Made by a program: the position numbers and the translations under genes. The notes beneath the pieces were generated by a model. That model did not search any database and had not been told where the DNA came from. It saw only the letters and a list, made by a program, of their open reading frames with translations. DNA of 6,311 bases from an uncultured Actinomycetes bacterium. Lineage in GTDB: Bacteria > Actinomycetota > Acidimicrobiia > Acidimicrobiales > Ilumatobacteraceae. The stretch spans positions 1 to 6,311 of the forward strand of contig CAIOHI010000215.1 in assembly GCA_903858075.1 (NCBI GenBank). Direction: 5' to 3'. Below are positions 1 to 6,311 of this stretch, piece after piece. Position 1 is the stretch's first letter, and each line of letters begins with the position of its first letter.

Positions 1-497
1 GTAAGTTCTCTAGCGGAGCTGAAATTGTTATTGAGCCATGGCGTGCTGCAGCGTTCCCCATCATTAAAGACCTCATGGTCGACCGTTCTGCATTTGACCG
101 CATTATCGAGTCGGGTGGCTTTATCACTTCCGTCACCGGTGGTGCTCCAGACGCAAACCTCATACCTATTCCAAAGCCAGTAGCCGATTCCGCAATGGAC
201 TCTGCCGCGTGCATTGGCTGTGGTGCATGTGTGGCAGCGTGCCCGAACGGTGCAGCCAACCTCTTTACCTCGGCGAAAATTGCACACCTCAACTTGCTAC
301 CTCAAGGTCAGGCAGAGCGTTACAAGCGCGCTGAATCAATGATCGAAAAGATGGATGAGTATTTTGGCTCGTGCACGAACCACGGCGAATGTGAAGCTGC
401 GTGTCCAAAAGAGATTTCCGTCGATGTTATTGCCTTGGCAAATGCCGATTATCGCAAGGCAAAACTTAAGAACAGGAAATTCATTAGTCGAATCTAG
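1..497 (+). CDS. sdhB: Succinate dehydrogenase/fumarate reductase iron-sulfur subunit (5' partial)
   Basis: The open frame runs in from the left edge (first full codon at base 3), so the ATG at 75 is internal: the preceding residues, including PWRAAAFPIIKDL, are typical of SdhB just after its N-terminal ferredoxin domain. 164 residues are visible. The C-terminal domain is complete. CIGCGACVAACP (visible residues 70-81) and CTNHGECEAACP (124-135) carry the seven cysteines that bind the [4Fe-4S] and [3Fe-4S] clusters in this family. The N-terminal [2Fe-2S] domain lies outside the window. The protein passes electrons from the SdhA flavin towards quinone, at the inner face of the membrane, in the TCA cycle and respiratory chain. 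The wording around the clusters (GGAPDAN, TSAKIAHLNLLPQGQ) resembles the subunit found in Bacteroidetes and some Actinobacteria more than the E. coli type. SdhA and the membrane anchor are probably upstream. The gene ends in TAG 17 bases before the next start, with no terminator hairpin visible. Confidence 0.95.
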   Translation, partial: KFSSGAEIVIEPWRAAAFPIIKDLMVDRSAFDRIIESGGFITSVTGGAPDANLIPIPKPVADSAMDSAACIGCGACVAACPNGAANLFTSAKIAHLNLLPQGQAERYKRAESMIEKMDEYFGSCTNHGECEAACPKEISVDVIALANADYRKAKLKNRKFISRI

Positions 498-502
498 TGG
501 GC

Positions 503-514
503 TAACGTGAGGCT
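503..514 (+). promoter_or_regulatory. Candidate -10 element / leaderless promoter for the ATPase gene
   Basis: TAACGT at 503-508 matches the TANNNT -10 pattern and ends six bases before the ATG at 515, so transcription starting at about the A of the ATG would give a leaderless mRNA, as is common in Actinobacteria. The possible -35 is poor (TTCATT at 480-485, inside the end of sdhB). The competing reading is that GTGAGG (507-512) is a Shine-Dalgarno site, but it lies only two bases from the ATG, unusually close. This is pattern matching only. Confidence 0.3.
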
Positions 515-1954
515 ATGACCCTCAATGTCGCGCCCTCTCATTTACCCACCACGCTAGGTGGGCTTCGTACATCGGGCTGGATCTCGCGTCCAGTCAAAGA
601 GGAACTGCGTCGCAACGCCATTGCAAAAATTGCAGCAGGTGAACCACTTTTTGCCGGCGTCATGGGCTACGAAAATACCGTCATGCCACAACTTGAGAAC
701 GCGCTTCTTGCCGGACACGACGTGGTGTTTCTTGGTGAGCGCGGGCAAGCAAAGTCGCGCATCATTCGTTCGCTTACTGGGTTGCTCGATGAGTGGATGC
801 CCATCATTGAGGGCAGTGAAATAAATGACGACCCGTATGCTCCAGTCTCGCGACACGCGCGTGATCTTGTTGAGCAGATGGGTGAGTCAACCCCAATTGC
901 ATGGGTGCATCACTCCGAGCGTTTCGGTGAAAAACTTGCAACACCCGACACGTCAATTGCCGACCTTATTGGTGAAGTTGACCCCATCAAAGTTGCAGAG
1001 GGTCGTTACTTGAGCGACGAACTCACTTTGCATTACGGGTTGGTGCCACGCACGAACCGAGGAATTTTTGCCATCAACGAATTGCCAGACCTTGCTGAGC
1101 GTATTCAAGTGGGTTTGTTGAACGTGTTGGAAGAACGAGATGTGCAAATTCGTGGTTACAAAATTCGACTTCCGCTTGACGTGATGTTGGTGGCATCGGC
1201 GAACCCCGATGACTACACAAACCGCGGACGCATTATCACTCCGTTGAAAGATCGTTTTGGAAGTCAAATACGTACGCATTACCCGTTGGAGGTGGCAACG
1301 GAAGTAGCCATTATTGAACAAGAATCTCGGCCCGCAAGTATTGGCGATGTTGAAGTTGTGGTTCCCGACTTCATGAAAGAAGTCATTGCAACTTTCAGCC
1401 ACCTTGCGCGACAAAGTAACCACATCAGTCAACGCAGTGGCGTCAGTGTTCGTTTATCGGTCAGTAACTACGAAATTATGTGTGCCAATGCTGTTCGTCG
1501 TGCATTGCGAGCCGGTGAGACCAATGTTGCTCCTCGGGTGAGCGACCTCGAAGCACTTCCTGCATCAACATCTGGAAAAGTGGAAATTGAATCGCTTGAA
1601 GAGGGTCGTGAAGGCGTCATCGTTGAGCAAATTGTGAAAGCAGCTGTGTTGCAGGTCTACAAACGTCTTGCGACTCCTGCCACTGTGCACATCGACAAAG
1701 TCAATGAAATTCTTGCTGCGTTCGAGTCAGGCACGCTGGCCCATGCTGGCGAAGACATCACTTCATCGCAGCTAGTTCAGTTGCTGTCCGACATTCCTGC
1801 TCTGAAGTCGGTCGTAGAAGTATTTGTAGGCACTAGTGCAACCCCGGCAGTTCTTGCGAGCGGTGTCGAGTTTGTGCTTGAAGGTTTGCACCTCTCAAAA
1901 CGATTGAATAAAGATTCTTCAGGAGTACGTGCGACGTATCGTGCTAAAGCGTGA
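515..1954 (+). CDS. MoxR/ChlI-like AAA+ ATPase
   Basis: This 479-residue protein is a predicted cytoplasmic AAA+ ATPase of the magnesium-chelatase ChlI/MoxR group. Visible elements, in order, are: Walker A GERGQAKS (residues 74-81); a Walker B-like strand GIFAINEL (183-190), with Asn-Glu where most members have Asp-Glu; sensor 1 ASAN (227-230); an arginine-finger region TPLKDRFG (242-249); and a sensor 2/lid region around RSGVSVRLS (307-315). A C-terminal extension of about 130 residues is unassigned. From memory, the long actinobacterial type (e.g. Mycobacterium Rv0958, annotated as a possible magnesium chelatase) has the same length and the same Asn-Glu strand, so the Asn is probably a family trait and not a defect. 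Members usually act as chaperone-like motors with a VWA-domain partner, often encoded next door, but none follows here. Nothing indicates chlorophyll synthesis. The start is the first ATG after sdhB. The substrate is unknown. Confidence 0.85.
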   Translation: MTLNVAPSHLPTTLGGLRTSGWISRPVKEELRRNAIAKIAAGEPLFAGVMGYENTVMPQLENALLAGHDVVFLGERGQAKSRIIRSLTGLLDEWMPIIEGSEINDDPYAPVSRHARDLVEQMGESTPIAWVHHSERFGEKLATPDTSIADLIGEVDPIKVAEGRYLSDELTLHYGLVPRTNRGIFAINELPDLAERIQVGLLNVLEERDVQIRGYKIRLPLDVMLVASANPDDYTNRGRIITPLKDRFGSQIRTHYPLEVATEVAIIEQESRPASIGDVEVVVPDFMKEVIATFSHLARQSNHISQRSGVSVRLSVSNYEIMCANAVRRALRAGETNVAPRVSDLEALPASTSGKVEIESLEEGREGVIVEQIVKAAVLQVYKRLATPATVHIDKVNEILAAFESGTLAHAGEDITSSQLVQLLSDIPALKSVVEVFVGTSATPAVLASGVEFVLEGLHLSKRLNKDSSGVRATYRAKA

Positions 1955-1970
1955 GTAGCCGGGCAATTTT

Positions 1971-2705
1971 GTGAAGAACCTCATTATTACCGGCGGTTGG
2001 GCGCATGAGTTTTCCGATAGTGCCCAAGTGCTCAGCAAGGTATTAGCTGCTGAACCCGTCAATGGCGAAGTTGTTCATTCCGTCATTGTCGATGGCATTG
2101 ACAATGCAATTCAGGCATTGCACAAAGATCAATTTGATGTTGTCACTGTTTACGCGTGCTGGTTCACCATGACCGACGTGCGCTACAACTCTGAGCAGCG
2201 CGCACAGTGGGCAAGAACAACCCCAGTAGAACTACGTGAGGCAATTGCGGCACACGTGAAACGTGGCGGTGGGTTGCTTGCATTGCACACCGGCATCATT
2301 TGCTTCACCGACTGGCCCGAATGGCCGCAGTACTTGGGTGGCAGTTGGAACTGGGGCTCCTCGTGGCACCCCGCTGTTGAAGTATTTGCTGCGCGCTGGG
2401 CGAGCACACTGCGCGAGCCACAACAGCATCCCATCGTTCACGACCTTGGCGAAATTGTGGTGGAAGACGAGCGTTACTGCGAACTTGGTGTTGGCCCGCA
2501 CGCACAGGTGCTTTTAGAGTCCGACGGCCCAGAGGGAGTTCAGGCCTCCATGTGGACACACGAAGAGGGCTCGGCACGAGCCGTTTTTAGTTCACTCGGG
2601 CACGACCACCGGTCGCTCAATAATCTGCAACACGGCCGGCTCCTTCGCCGCAGCATTGCATGGGTCGGGCAACTTTCCGACACCGTTGTACGAGAGGTGC
2701 ATTAA
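1971..2705 (+). CDS. ThuA-like domain protein (class I glutamine amidotransferase-like fold)
   Basis: This 244-residue soluble protein matches the ThuA (trehalose utilisation) fold across its whole length. It has an opening beta strand KNLIITGGWAHEF (residues 2-14), a central GGGLLALHTG turn (99-108), an LGGSW segment (122-126), HPI (153-155), and the C-terminal signature FSSLGHDHRSL (206-216) followed by LLRRSIAW (224-231). ThuA proteins occur in sugar catabolism, including keto-derivatives of trehalose and related disaccharides, and many members have no assigned reaction, so the substrate here is open. The start is GTG at 1971: an in-frame TAG at 1956-1958 rules out anything further upstream, and the first strand begins immediately. 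The gene follows the ATPase gene by 16 bases, suggesting cotranscription, although no convincing Shine-Dalgarno site precedes it. There is no signal peptide or membrane segment. Confidence 0.85.
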   Translation: MKNLIITGGWAHEFSDSAQVLSKVLAAEPVNGEVVHSVIVDGIDNAIQALHKDQFDVVTVYACWFTMTDVRYNSEQRAQWARTTPVELREAIAAHVKRGGGLLALHTGIICFTDWPEWPQYLGGSWNWGSSWHPAVEVFAARWASTLREPQQHPIVHDLGEIVVEDERYCELGVGPHAQVLLESDGPEGVQASMWTHEEGSARAVFSSLGHDHRSLNNLQHGRLLRRSIAWVGQLSDTVVREVH

Positions 2706-2746
2706 GCAACTACCATTCAGACGTCTGTTACAACAGGGGGAATTGA
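2686..2746 (+). promoter_or_regulatory. Candidate promoter and operator upstream of the hydroxylase operon
   Basis: The 41-base spacer 2706-2746 is the longest non-coding stretch in the window. TACCAT (2711-2716) is a 4/6 match to the -10 consensus, and TTGTAC (2686-2691, inside the end of the ThuA-like gene) could serve as a -35 with a long 19-base spacing. Immediately downstream, CAGACGTCTG (2718-2727) is a perfect 10-base palindrome, and CTGTT-AC-AACAG (2725-2736) is a second, partly overlapping dyad. Symmetric sites just after a -10 are where a dimeric repressor would bind. The palindromes are seen directly; the promoter is inferred. Confidence 0.35.
2735..2740 (+). promoter_or_regulatory. 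Ribosome binding site of the large-subunit gene
   Basis: AGGGGG lies six bases before the ATG at 2747. It is a strong purine-rich Shine-Dalgarno match at good spacing and fixes the start of the large subunit. Confidence 0.75.
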
Positions 2747-5059
2747 ATGTCGTTAGTTGGAGCACGTGTACTTCGTAAAGAAGACCCAAATCTCATTACC
2801 GGAAATGGACAATATGTCGACGATCTGCAGCCCGTTGGTTGTACGTCAATGGTGTTTGTTCGCTCAACCGAAGCGCATGCAAAAATTCGGTCCATAGATA
2901 CGGCTGAAGCCTTGGCCTTGCCTGGCGTACTTGCCGTGTGGACCTCAGCAAATATTGCGCAACTCGCAAACTGCCCAGGTGGGCTGCCAGGTCTCGACCA
3001 ACCATTACTTGCAAAAGATGTTGTTCGTTTTGTTGGTGAAGGTGTTGCGGTAGTGGTTGCAACCGATCGGTATATTGCTGCCGACGCAGCTGAGCTCATT
3101 GTTGTCGATTATGAACCACTGCCTGCTGTGGCAAGTTTGAGTGCAGCCATGGCACCGGGTGCTGTTGTGCTTCATGAAGCGCTTGGTGGGAACACCGTGC
3201 ATTTCCAAGATTTTGAAAATCCACTCGATGAGGCATTCGCAGCAGCACCTCGCACTGCATCGCTGCATGTTGTGAACAACCGCTGCGCACCTTCACCTAT
3301 TGAACCCAATGTGTGTCTTGCCGATTGGGGCCGCAACGGCCTCACCCTCTGGGCGGCTTTCCAAGCCCCTCACCATTTGCGCAACACCATTGCCCAGTAC
3401 TTTGGCATTCCACAAGACTCCACTCGCGTTGTTGCCCCCGACGTAGGCGGTGGATTCGGCGCAAAAATTAACTTCGTACCTGAATTTTTCTTAACGGCAT
3501 TATTGTCGAAAGAAATTGGCAAGCCAGTGAAGTACACGCAAACACGTAGCGAATGTTTAGTAGCAATGTTGCATGGCCGTGCTCAAGAGCACGATGCAAG
3601 TGTTGCATTCGACAACGATGGTCGCATTTTGGCTTTGAAGTTAACGGTTACTCAAGATCAAGGTGCGTACCCAAATGGCACCGGCATGGGTCTTCCCGTT
3701 CTCACTACCGCAATGGCCGCTGGGTGCTATCGCATTCCTGCTGTTGCCATTTCGTGGCGAAATGTTGTTACCAATACCACTCCAGTTGCTGCTTATCGTG
3801 GTGCGGGGCGACCAGAAGCCTCTTTTACCATCGAGCGACTCATCGATCTCATTGCCGATGAAACTGGTATTGACCCAGTGGAAGTACGTCGCAGAAACTT
3901 TATTCCTGTTGATGCATTTCCTTACGCAACACACAGCCCGCTAGCTATGTACGACAGCGGCAACTTTGCCGGAGCGCTCGACGAATTGTTGAAGCATGTG
4001 AATTATGACGACTTGAAAAAGGAACAAGAAAAGCGTCGTCAAGATCCTGGTGCAAAACTTCTTGGTATTGGTTTCGCATCATGGTTAGAAATTGCTGGGT
4101 TTGGGCCACCTGGGTCGCTCGAAGCTTTCGGGCACTTGGCGTCGTGGGAATCGGCACAAGTACGTATTCAGCCCGACGGCAGCGCCATTATTTTCACTGG
4201 TGCGTCACCTCACGGTCAAGGCACTGTCACCACCTATGCACAAATTGCCGCCGATGAACTTGGTATCGATTTTGATCGCATCAGCGTGAAGCACGGCGAT
4301 ACCGCGGTTGTTCCGCAAGGTATCGGAACCATGGGCTCGCGTGCAGTTGCTGTTGGTGGCGAAGGTGTGAAAACTGCAAGTGGTCGTGTGTATGAAAATG
4401 CAAAACGTATTGCTGCGCATTTGTTGGAAGCAAGCGCTGAAGACATCATCATCGAAGATGAAAAATTCTTTGTAAAGGGCACACCTGCACGAAGCGTTCC
4501 ATGGAGTGAGGTCGCATGGAAGAGTTTCCAACCATTGGAACTTCCCGGCGGAATGGAGCCTGGTGCACTCGACTCCACGGTTTTCCAGCAAGTTCCCAAC
4601 TTCAGTTTCCCCTCCGGCGCATATTGCTGTGTCGTAGAAATTGATCGCGAGACGGGCGGAGTCAACATTGTCAACATGTATCTCGTTGACGATTGCGGAA
4701 CGGTAATCAACCCACTCTTGGTCGAAGGCCAAGTGCACGGCGGGGTAGCCCAAGGCATTGCCCAAGCGCTCTACGAGCACATGTTGTACGACCCAAGTGG
4801 CGTACCGCGCACGTCTACATTTATGGACTATCTCGTGCCAGCAGCGTCAGATCTGCCCGGGTACGTCACGGGTCGCATCAATACGCCAAACCCCAGCAAC
4901 ACTCTTGGGGCCAAAGGCGTAGGCGAGTCGGGTTCAGTTGGCGCACCACCTGCAGTAGTGAATGCAGTTGTCGATGCGCTTAGCCACCTTGGCGTGAAAC
5001 ACATCGACATGCCAGTAACACCAATCAAAGTATGGAACATTTTAGAAGGGGCAAAGTGA
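2747..5059 (+). CDS. Molybdenum hydroxylase large subunit, form II CoxL / xanthine dehydrogenase family
   Basis: This 770-residue protein is the molybdopterin-binding catalytic subunit of a CO dehydrogenase/xanthine dehydrogenase-type hydroxylase. It opens with the family N-terminus (VGARVLRKEDPNLITGNG). Family landmarks are FQAPHHLR (205-212, with the Gln equivalent to CoxL Gln240), DVGGGFGAK (232-240), the active-site loop AYRGAGR (349-355), GASPHGQG (485-492) and TMGSRAVAVGGEG (528-540) around the cofactor, and GVGESG (724-729) with the catalytic Glu at 727. The loop lacks the Cys of AYxCSFR that holds copper in true form I CO dehydrogenase, so CO oxidation should not be assumed. Related form II-like enzymes hydroxylate aldehydes, purines and N-heterocycles; the substrate here cannot be read from sequence. 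Length is normal (about 770-810), with no signal peptide, so a cytoplasmic site is expected. The stop overlaps the next start by one base (TGATG). The name coxL is often applied but would overstate the function. Confidence 0.93.
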   Translation: MSLVGARVLRKEDPNLITGNGQYVDDLQPVGCTSMVFVRSTEAHAKIRSIDTAEALALPGVLAVWTSANIAQLANCPGGLPGLDQPLLAKDVVRFVGEGVAVVVATDRYIAADAAELIVVDYEPLPAVASLSAAMAPGAVVLHEALGGNTVHFQDFENPLDEAFAAAPRTASLHVVNNRCAPSPIEPNVCLADWGRNGLTLWAAFQAPHHLRNTIAQYFGIPQDSTRVVAPDVGGGFGAKINFVPEFFLTALLSKEIGKPVKYTQTRSECLVAMLHGRAQEHDASVAFDNDGRILALKLTVTQDQGAYPNGTGMGLPVLTTAMAAGCYRIPAVAISWRNVVTNTTPVAAYRGAGRPEASFTIERLIDLIADETGIDPVEVRRRNFIPVDAFPYATHSPLAMYDSGNFAGALDELLKHVNYDDLKKEQEKRRQDPGAKLLGIGFASWLEIAGFGPPGSLEAFGHLASWESAQVRIQPDGSAIIFTGASPHGQGTVTTYAQIAADELGIDFDRISVKHGDTAVVPQGIGTMGSRAVAVGGEGVKTASGRVYENAKRIAAHLLEASAEDIIIEDEKFFVKGTPARSVPWSEVAWKSFQPLELPGGMEPGALDSTVFQQVPNFSFPSGAYCCVVEIDRETGGVNIVNMYLVDDCGTVINPLLVEGQVHGGVAQGIAQALYEHMLYDPSGVPRTSTFMDYLVPAASDLPGYVTGRINTPNPSNTLGAKGVGESGSVGAPPAVVNAVVDALSHLGVKHIDMPVTPIKVWNILEGAK
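5044..5051 (+). promoter_or_regulatory. Ribosome binding site deciding the small-subunit start
   Basis: AGAAGGGG, inside the last codons of the large-subunit gene, sits seven bases before the ATG at 5059. It supports that start over the in-frame ATG at 5032, which would add nine residues (MEHFRRGKV) unlike the family N-terminus. Confidence 0.7.
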
Positions 5060-5550
5060 TGACTATTCGTACCGCAATCACAGTGAACGGTAAAGACACT
5101 TCGCGCGAAGTAGAAGCTCGCACGCTTCTCGTTCATTATCTACGTGAAGAATTAGGTTTAACAGGTACCCATGTGGGGTGCGACACCTCAAACTGTGGTG
5201 CATGCACGGTTCTCCTCGATGGGGAAGCAGTGAAGTCGTGCACAGTTTTTGCCGCACAAATTCACGATTGCAATATCACCACCATCGAAGGTGCAGCACA
5301 GGCCGATGGGTCATTTAGCCCTATTCAAGAAGGATTCCGTCAAGAGCACGGCCTACAGTGCGGCTACTGCACACCAGGAATGATCATGGCTTCTACGGCG
5401 TTGTTAACAGAAAACCCGAACCCAACAGAAGAAGAAATTCGCCACGCACTTGAGGGCAACCTCTGTCGTTGCACCGGCTACGAAATGATTGTTAATGCAG
5501 TTCGCTGGGCAGCAGAAAATCCAAACTTCACATCTGGAGGTGCCAAGTGA
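5059..5550 (+). CDS. Molybdenum hydroxylase small subunit, [2Fe-2S] (CoxS-like)
   Basis: This 163-residue protein is the iron-sulfur subunit that carries electrons from the molybdenum centre to FAD. The N-terminal plant-type ferredoxin domain binds one [2Fe-2S] cluster through Cys 41, 46, 49 and 61 (GCDTSNCGAC, then KSC). The C-terminal four-helix domain binds the second through Cys 101, 104, 136 and 138 (QCGYCTPGM and NLCRCTGYE). All eight ligands are present, and the length is normal for the family (about 155-170). The start at 5059 overlaps the large-subunit stop by one base, which implies translational coupling and one-to-one production. MTIRTAITVNGK is the usual N-terminus. The sequence of this subunit cannot separate CO dehydrogenase from other members. 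Confidence 0.95.
   Translation: MTIRTAITVNGKDTSREVEARTLLVHYLREELGLTGTHVGCDTSNCGACTVLLDGEAVKSCTVFAAQIHDCNITTIEGAAQADGSFSPIQEGFRQEHGLQCGYCTPGMIMASTALLTENPNPTEEEIRHALEGNLCRCTGYEMIVNAVRWAAENPNFTSGGAK
5536..5540 (+). promoter_or_regulatory. Ribosome binding site deciding the medium-subunit GTG start
   Basis: GGAGG is a core Shine-Dalgarno match six bases before the GTG at 5547. It supports that GTG as the start even though there is no nearby in-frame ATG; the first in-frame ATG is at 5668, inside the FAD domain after the AGGHSL motif. Confidence 0.75.
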
Positions 5551-6311
5551 TACCTGCACAATTTGACTACGTTGAAGCTACATCGGTAGCCGATGCAATT
5601 CGTTTACTTGCAGAACACGGTGATGAAGCAAAACTTCTTGCAGGAGGGCACTCGCTCATTCCTCTCATGAAGTTGCGTTTGGTGACGCCGGCAACACTTA
5701 TTGACGTCACGCACATTAAAGAGTTGTCGTACATTAAAGAAGATGGCAACAACATCGTTATTGGTGCTCTTACGCGCCACCGCGATATTGAAGAGTCCGA
5801 CCTGGTGAAGAAGCATCTTCCTCTCGTCGCACATGTTGCTGGCGAAGTGGGCGACCCTCAAGTACGTAATCGTGGAACCATCGGTGGTTCATTGGTGCAC
5901 GGCGACCCGGCAGCAGATCTTCCTGCAGCTGCGTTGGCAACAGGCGCGACCATGGTCATTGCTGGGAAAAATGGTGAGCGTCGTATTTCAGCGCAAGACT
6001 TCTTCGTCGACTTTCTAGAAACCGATGTTCAGCCAGGAGAAATACTCATTGCAATTGAGTTTCCTAAGCACACCGATGCTGGTTGGGCATATGAGAAGTT
6101 TGTGCGTCGCGCAATGGACTATTCCATTGTTGGTGTTGCCCTTCAACTAGGAGCAAAACCTGGTGTTGCGCTTGTCAATATGTCGAACAAACCGCATCTT
6201 GCAGTGTCGGCTTCACAGGCAATTGGTAAAGGTGCAGCAATTGCCGATGTGCTTGCGGTCATTAATGACGACACAAACCCACCAGAAGACCTCAATGCCA
6301 CTGTGGAGTAC
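5547..6311 (+). CDS. Molybdenum hydroxylase medium subunit, FAD-binding (CoxM-like), 3' partial
   Basis: The frame is open from GTG at 5547 to the window edge: 255 residues, against about 280-300 for the family, so some 30-45 are missing. It begins IPAQFDYVEATSVADAIRLL, the standard opening of this subunit. FAD-pyrophosphate motifs AGGHSL (residues 32-37) and TIGGSLVHGDPAADLPA (111-127) are both intact. YEKFVRRAMDYSIVGVA (182-198) begins the C-terminal CO_deh_flav_C-like domain. The protein takes electrons from the [2Fe-2S] subunit onto FAD and passes them to an external acceptor. Its GTG overlaps the small-subunit stop by four bases (GTGA), so the three subunits are coupled in translation. 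Maturation or accessory genes, if present, would lie downstream and are not visible. Confidence 0.93.
   Translation, partial: MIPAQFDYVEATSVADAIRLLAEHGDEAKLLAGGHSLIPLMKLRLVTPATLIDVTHIKELSYIKEDGNNIVIGALTRHRDIEESDLVKKHLPLVAHVAGEVGDPQVRNRGTIGGSLVHGDPAADLPAAALATGATMVIAGKNGERRISAQDFFVDFLETDVQPGEILIAIEFPKHTDAGWAYEKFVRRAMDYSIVGVALQLGAKPGVALVNMSNKPHLAVSASQAIGKGAAIADVLAVINDDTNPPEDLNATVEY

Noticed and set aside
75..77. ATG as the start of the first gene
   Set aside because: The frame is open to the left edge, and residues before this ATG match SdhB, so the gene is cut by the window.
953..1432. Minus-strand open frame of 159 codons inside the ATPase gene
   Set aside because: Its plus strand encodes the Walker B, sensor 1 and arginine-finger regions of the ATPase. 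The antisense product has no family-like features.
515..1954. Magnesium chelatase subunit for chlorophyll synthesis
   Set aside because: No ChlD, ChlH or other pigment genes are visible, and the protein is longer than ChlI with a different Walker B strand. It fits the MoxR/ChlI-like actinobacterial type better.
1955..1970. Possible terminator (short T run) between the ATPase and ThuA-like genes
   Set aside because: There are only four Ts and no stem precedes them. The 16-base gap suits continued transcription.
4205..4780. Long minus-strand open frame (191 codons) inside the large-subunit gene
   Set aside because: It lies wholly within a strongly supported plus-strand gene, has no recognisable domain, and reads as a shadow of that gene's codon bias.
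5032..5058. Earlier in-frame ATG as the small-subunit start
   Set aside because: It would add nine residues with no family match and a longer overlap with the large subunit. The Shine-Dalgarno site at 5044-5051 points to 5059.
2747..6311. Annotation as a genuine aerobic CO dehydrogenase (coxLSM)
   Set aside because: The active-site loop lacks the form I Cys, and the gene order is not that of form I.

Overview
This window is about 50% GC by eye, densely coded and entirely on the plus strand. It holds six protein genes, the first cut at its 5' end and the last at its 3' end. No RNA gene, mobile element, CRISPR array or long non-coding stretch is visible. The largest gap between genes is 41 bases. 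The organism is probably an actinobacterium. The 479-residue ChlI-like ATPase resembles the long actinobacterial type (recalled example: Mycobacterium Rv0958). One gene has a possible leaderless start, which is common in Actinobacteria. The mid-range GC would fit an aquatic Acidimicrobiia-like lineage better than a high-GC soil actinomycete. This placement is inference, made without a database search.

Layout. Bases 1-497 are the C-terminal two thirds of a succinate dehydrogenase/fumarate reductase iron-sulfur subunit (SdhB), with its [4Fe-4S] and [3Fe-4S] cysteines. Bases 515-1954 encode a MoxR/ChlI-like AAA+ ATPase. Bases 1971-2705 encode a ThuA-like (trehalose-utilisation fold) protein. A 41-base spacer with a perfect 10-base palindrome and a candidate promoter follows. 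From 2747 to the window end lies a tightly coupled operon for a three-subunit molybdenum hydroxylase: large molybdopterin subunit (2747-5059), small [2Fe-2S] subunit (5059-5550) and FAD-binding medium subunit (5547 to beyond 6311). The reading frames overlap by 1 and 4 bases.

How the genes work together. The three hydroxylase subunits should form a heterotrimer, usually dimerised. Substrate is oxidised at the Mo-MCD/MPT site of the large subunit. Electrons pass through the two [2Fe-2S] clusters of the small subunit to FAD on the medium subunit. The active-site loop is AYRGAGR, the 'form II' signature, and not the Cys-bearing AYxCSFR of true aerobic CO dehydrogenase. The enzyme is therefore best called a CoxL/XDH-family hydroxylase of unknown substrate. 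The large-small-medium gene order differs from the usual M-S-L of form I and S-L-M of form II. The AAA+ ATPase and ThuA-like gene upstream may or may not be functionally linked. One testable idea is that the ATPase acts in metallocofactor maturation, as CoxD does for CO dehydrogenase. I see no clear evidence of an entirely new system. The most notable points are the subunit order, the ATPase lacking an adjacent VWA partner, and the palindrome before the hydroxylase operon.
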